From NCBI GenBank assembly GCA_049282355.1, contig JBAPTW010000444.1, positions 5,961 through 69,960 on the forward strand: DNA of 64,000 nucleotides, given 5' to 3'. Shown piece after piece: positions 63,166-64,000 of the stretch. The number at the start of each line of letters is the position of its first letter. Within the stretch, counting starts at the first letter, position 1. The position numbers and the translations under genes were made by a program. Below the pieces are notes generated by a model. It was not told the origin of the DNA and did not search any database. It saw nothing but the letters and a program-made list of their open reading frames with translations. This DNA comes from JAGTVB01 sp049282355. GTDB taxonomy: Bacteria; Pseudomonadota; Gammaproteobacteria; HK1.

Positions 63166-63726
63166 TTACGGCTGCTGTGTTGCCTCAGAGCCTGCAAACT
63201 CGCTGATGGGGCGATCCGTTTGCTCGATTTTGACATACTCTTCTTCATTAAATTGAGGCTGCTGCTTTAGCTGTTCCTTGGATTGAATAGACGATGTTTG
63301 CAGCTTGTCATTCTCAAGCGTTAGATCCTTTAGGTCTATCACCACCTTGTCACCGCCTACACCAAGCAGCCCTCCAGCTGTGACCACCGCATAAACGTTA
63401 TCACCCTCGGAAGGTTTTTTTGCTAGTGTATCGATTTCTCCTAGCTCCGTACCGTCACGAGTGACCACGGTCTTTCCGATTATTTCCTCGGCATTCATGT
63501 TGTAAAGCGGGTTTTCACTGCCCATGGCACCGGGCGTCATTTGCGGCTCCGTCGCCTCTGGGGCCTGGCTTATGGGCTCACTCTTTTCGTAGGTTGACCC
63601 TTGAACATCCTGCTGAGTCGCAGTGGTGTCGGCATTCGCCACTTGCACGCCCACCAGCGCAGCGACACTGCTCGCAAAAACTATCGGTATTATGCCTCCG
63701 CTCTTTTTTCCGCTTGCGTCGTTCAT
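63166..63726 (-). CDS. Exported PRC-barrel domain protein
   Basis: About 186 residues. A signal peptide-like start (GGIIPIVFASSVAALVGVQVANA, in part) leads to a Gln/Thr/Glu-rich linker. A PRC-barrel domain follows (about 90-160: ENPLYNMNAEEIIGKTVV in part, GTELGEIDTLAKKP, DNVYAVVTAGGLLGVGGDKVVIDL in parts) and a polar tail. GGAG six bases before ATG 63726 favours that start over upstream ATGs. PRC-barrel proteins of this exported kind often accompany BON and DUF1328 genes. Function not established. Confidence 0.85.
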   Translation of the reverse strand: MNDASGKKSGGIIPIVFASSVAALVGVQVANADTTATQQDVQGSTYEKSEPISQAPEATEPQMTPGAMGSENPLYNMNAEEIIGKTVVTRDGTELGEIDTLAKKPSEGDNVYAVVTAGGLLGVGGDKVVIDLKDLTLENDKLQTSSIQSKEQLKQQPQFNEEEYVKIEQTDRPISEFAGSEATQQP

Positions 63727-63875
63727 AGTCATCTCCAAAATTGTCCCAAGAAGCTTAACTTTCATGCTATTGTGCCGCTAATGATGATCCCTATATTACG
63801 AATGAACCCAATGGGTTAGTCTATGGTCATAGTTTATACACCATCACATGATGAGCGGGCGGTCTGGCAGGTGAC

Positions 63876-64000
63876 ATGAGGGAAGCGGAATGGTTATCAG
63901 ATGCTCGCAAGATCCCCGGCGAGGTCATGAATTATCTGCGGCGGATCGCGATTCGAGCGATTGAGGAAAAGAACTATAGTCCGGAAGCCATCGCCGATAT
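63876..64000 (+). CDS. Partial transposase, probably IS630 family
   Basis: The first 41 codons of a gene cut by the window edge: MREAEWLSDARKIPGEVMNY and LRRIAIRAIEEKNYSPEAIA, then DI. This resembles the N-terminal helix-turn-helix of IS630-type transposases, recalled rather than searched. The upstream sequence around 63818-63845 (AGTCTATGGTCATAG, then TTTATACACC) could be the left end of the element. No inverted repeat partner is visible because the right end is outside. Confidence 0.55.
   Translation, partial: MREAEWLSDARKIPGEVMNYLRRIAIRAIEEKNYSPEAIAD

Overview
The window reads as chromosomal DNA of a gammaproteobacterium, most likely a sulfur oxidiser related to the Chromatiales or Thiotrichales. 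This is inferred from three things: a sulfur-globule-type secreted protein (26084-26392) with relatives nearby, an Isp-type [NiFe] hydrogenase small-subunit operon (44618-47708) of the kind known from Thiocapsa, and many redox and oxygen-sensing genes. No rRNA, tRNA or CRISPR array was recognised. The window starts inside a methyltransferase-like gene and ends inside what looks like an IS630-type transposase gene.

Layout. (1) 0.5-7.2 kb: a signalling block with a CheB-CheR-PAS fusion, a PAS histidine kinase, a FixJ-like response regulator, an FNR-type Fe-S regulator and a PilZ protein. The arrangement resembles FixL-FixJ-FixK, except that the PAS domain carrying the FixL haem residues sits at the end of the CheB-CheR fusion. 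(2) 7.2-14.6 kb: housekeeping genes: transhydrogenase pntAA-pntAB-pntB, xseA, and the minus-strand run pyrC-rnt-lipA. (3) 14.7-20.7 kb: secreted proteins, two convergent near-duplicate ArsR regulators, and a hybrid kinase with a REC-PAS partner. (4) 21-44 kb: an accessory zone. It holds two loci of VCBS/FG-GAP plus ASPIC/UnbV proteins with TPR proteins, the second led by a membrane pentahaem cytochrome-TPR fusion. Between them lie Gly/Trp/Tyr-rich secreted proteins, a Spy-like protein, an SGNH hydrolase, a CPA2 antiporter, an RND pump, a pentapeptide-repeat protein and a Cys-rich secreted protein. A short inverted-repeat element sits inside the second locus. (5) 44.6-47.7 kb: hynS-isp1-isp2 without the expected hynL. 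(6) 47.8-58.2 kb: a looser, gene-poor stretch with stress-type genes (RRM protein, cytochrome b561, dodecin, HdeD, class I aldolase, BON-MscS channel, DUF1328, lipid kinase, cation exchanger) and repeat sequences. (7) 58.7-63.7 kb: an NtrC-type regulator, a histidine kinase, a DUF2934/phasin-like protein and a PRC-barrel protein.

How the genes may work together (inference). Oxygen or redox sensing in block 1 could control the hydrogenase and cytochrome genes through the FNR homologue; a degenerate FNR-like site lies upstream of hynS. The FG-GAP/TPR/cytochrome loci look like a cell-surface or periplasmic electron-transfer or binding system of unknown function and are the best candidate for an undescribed system.
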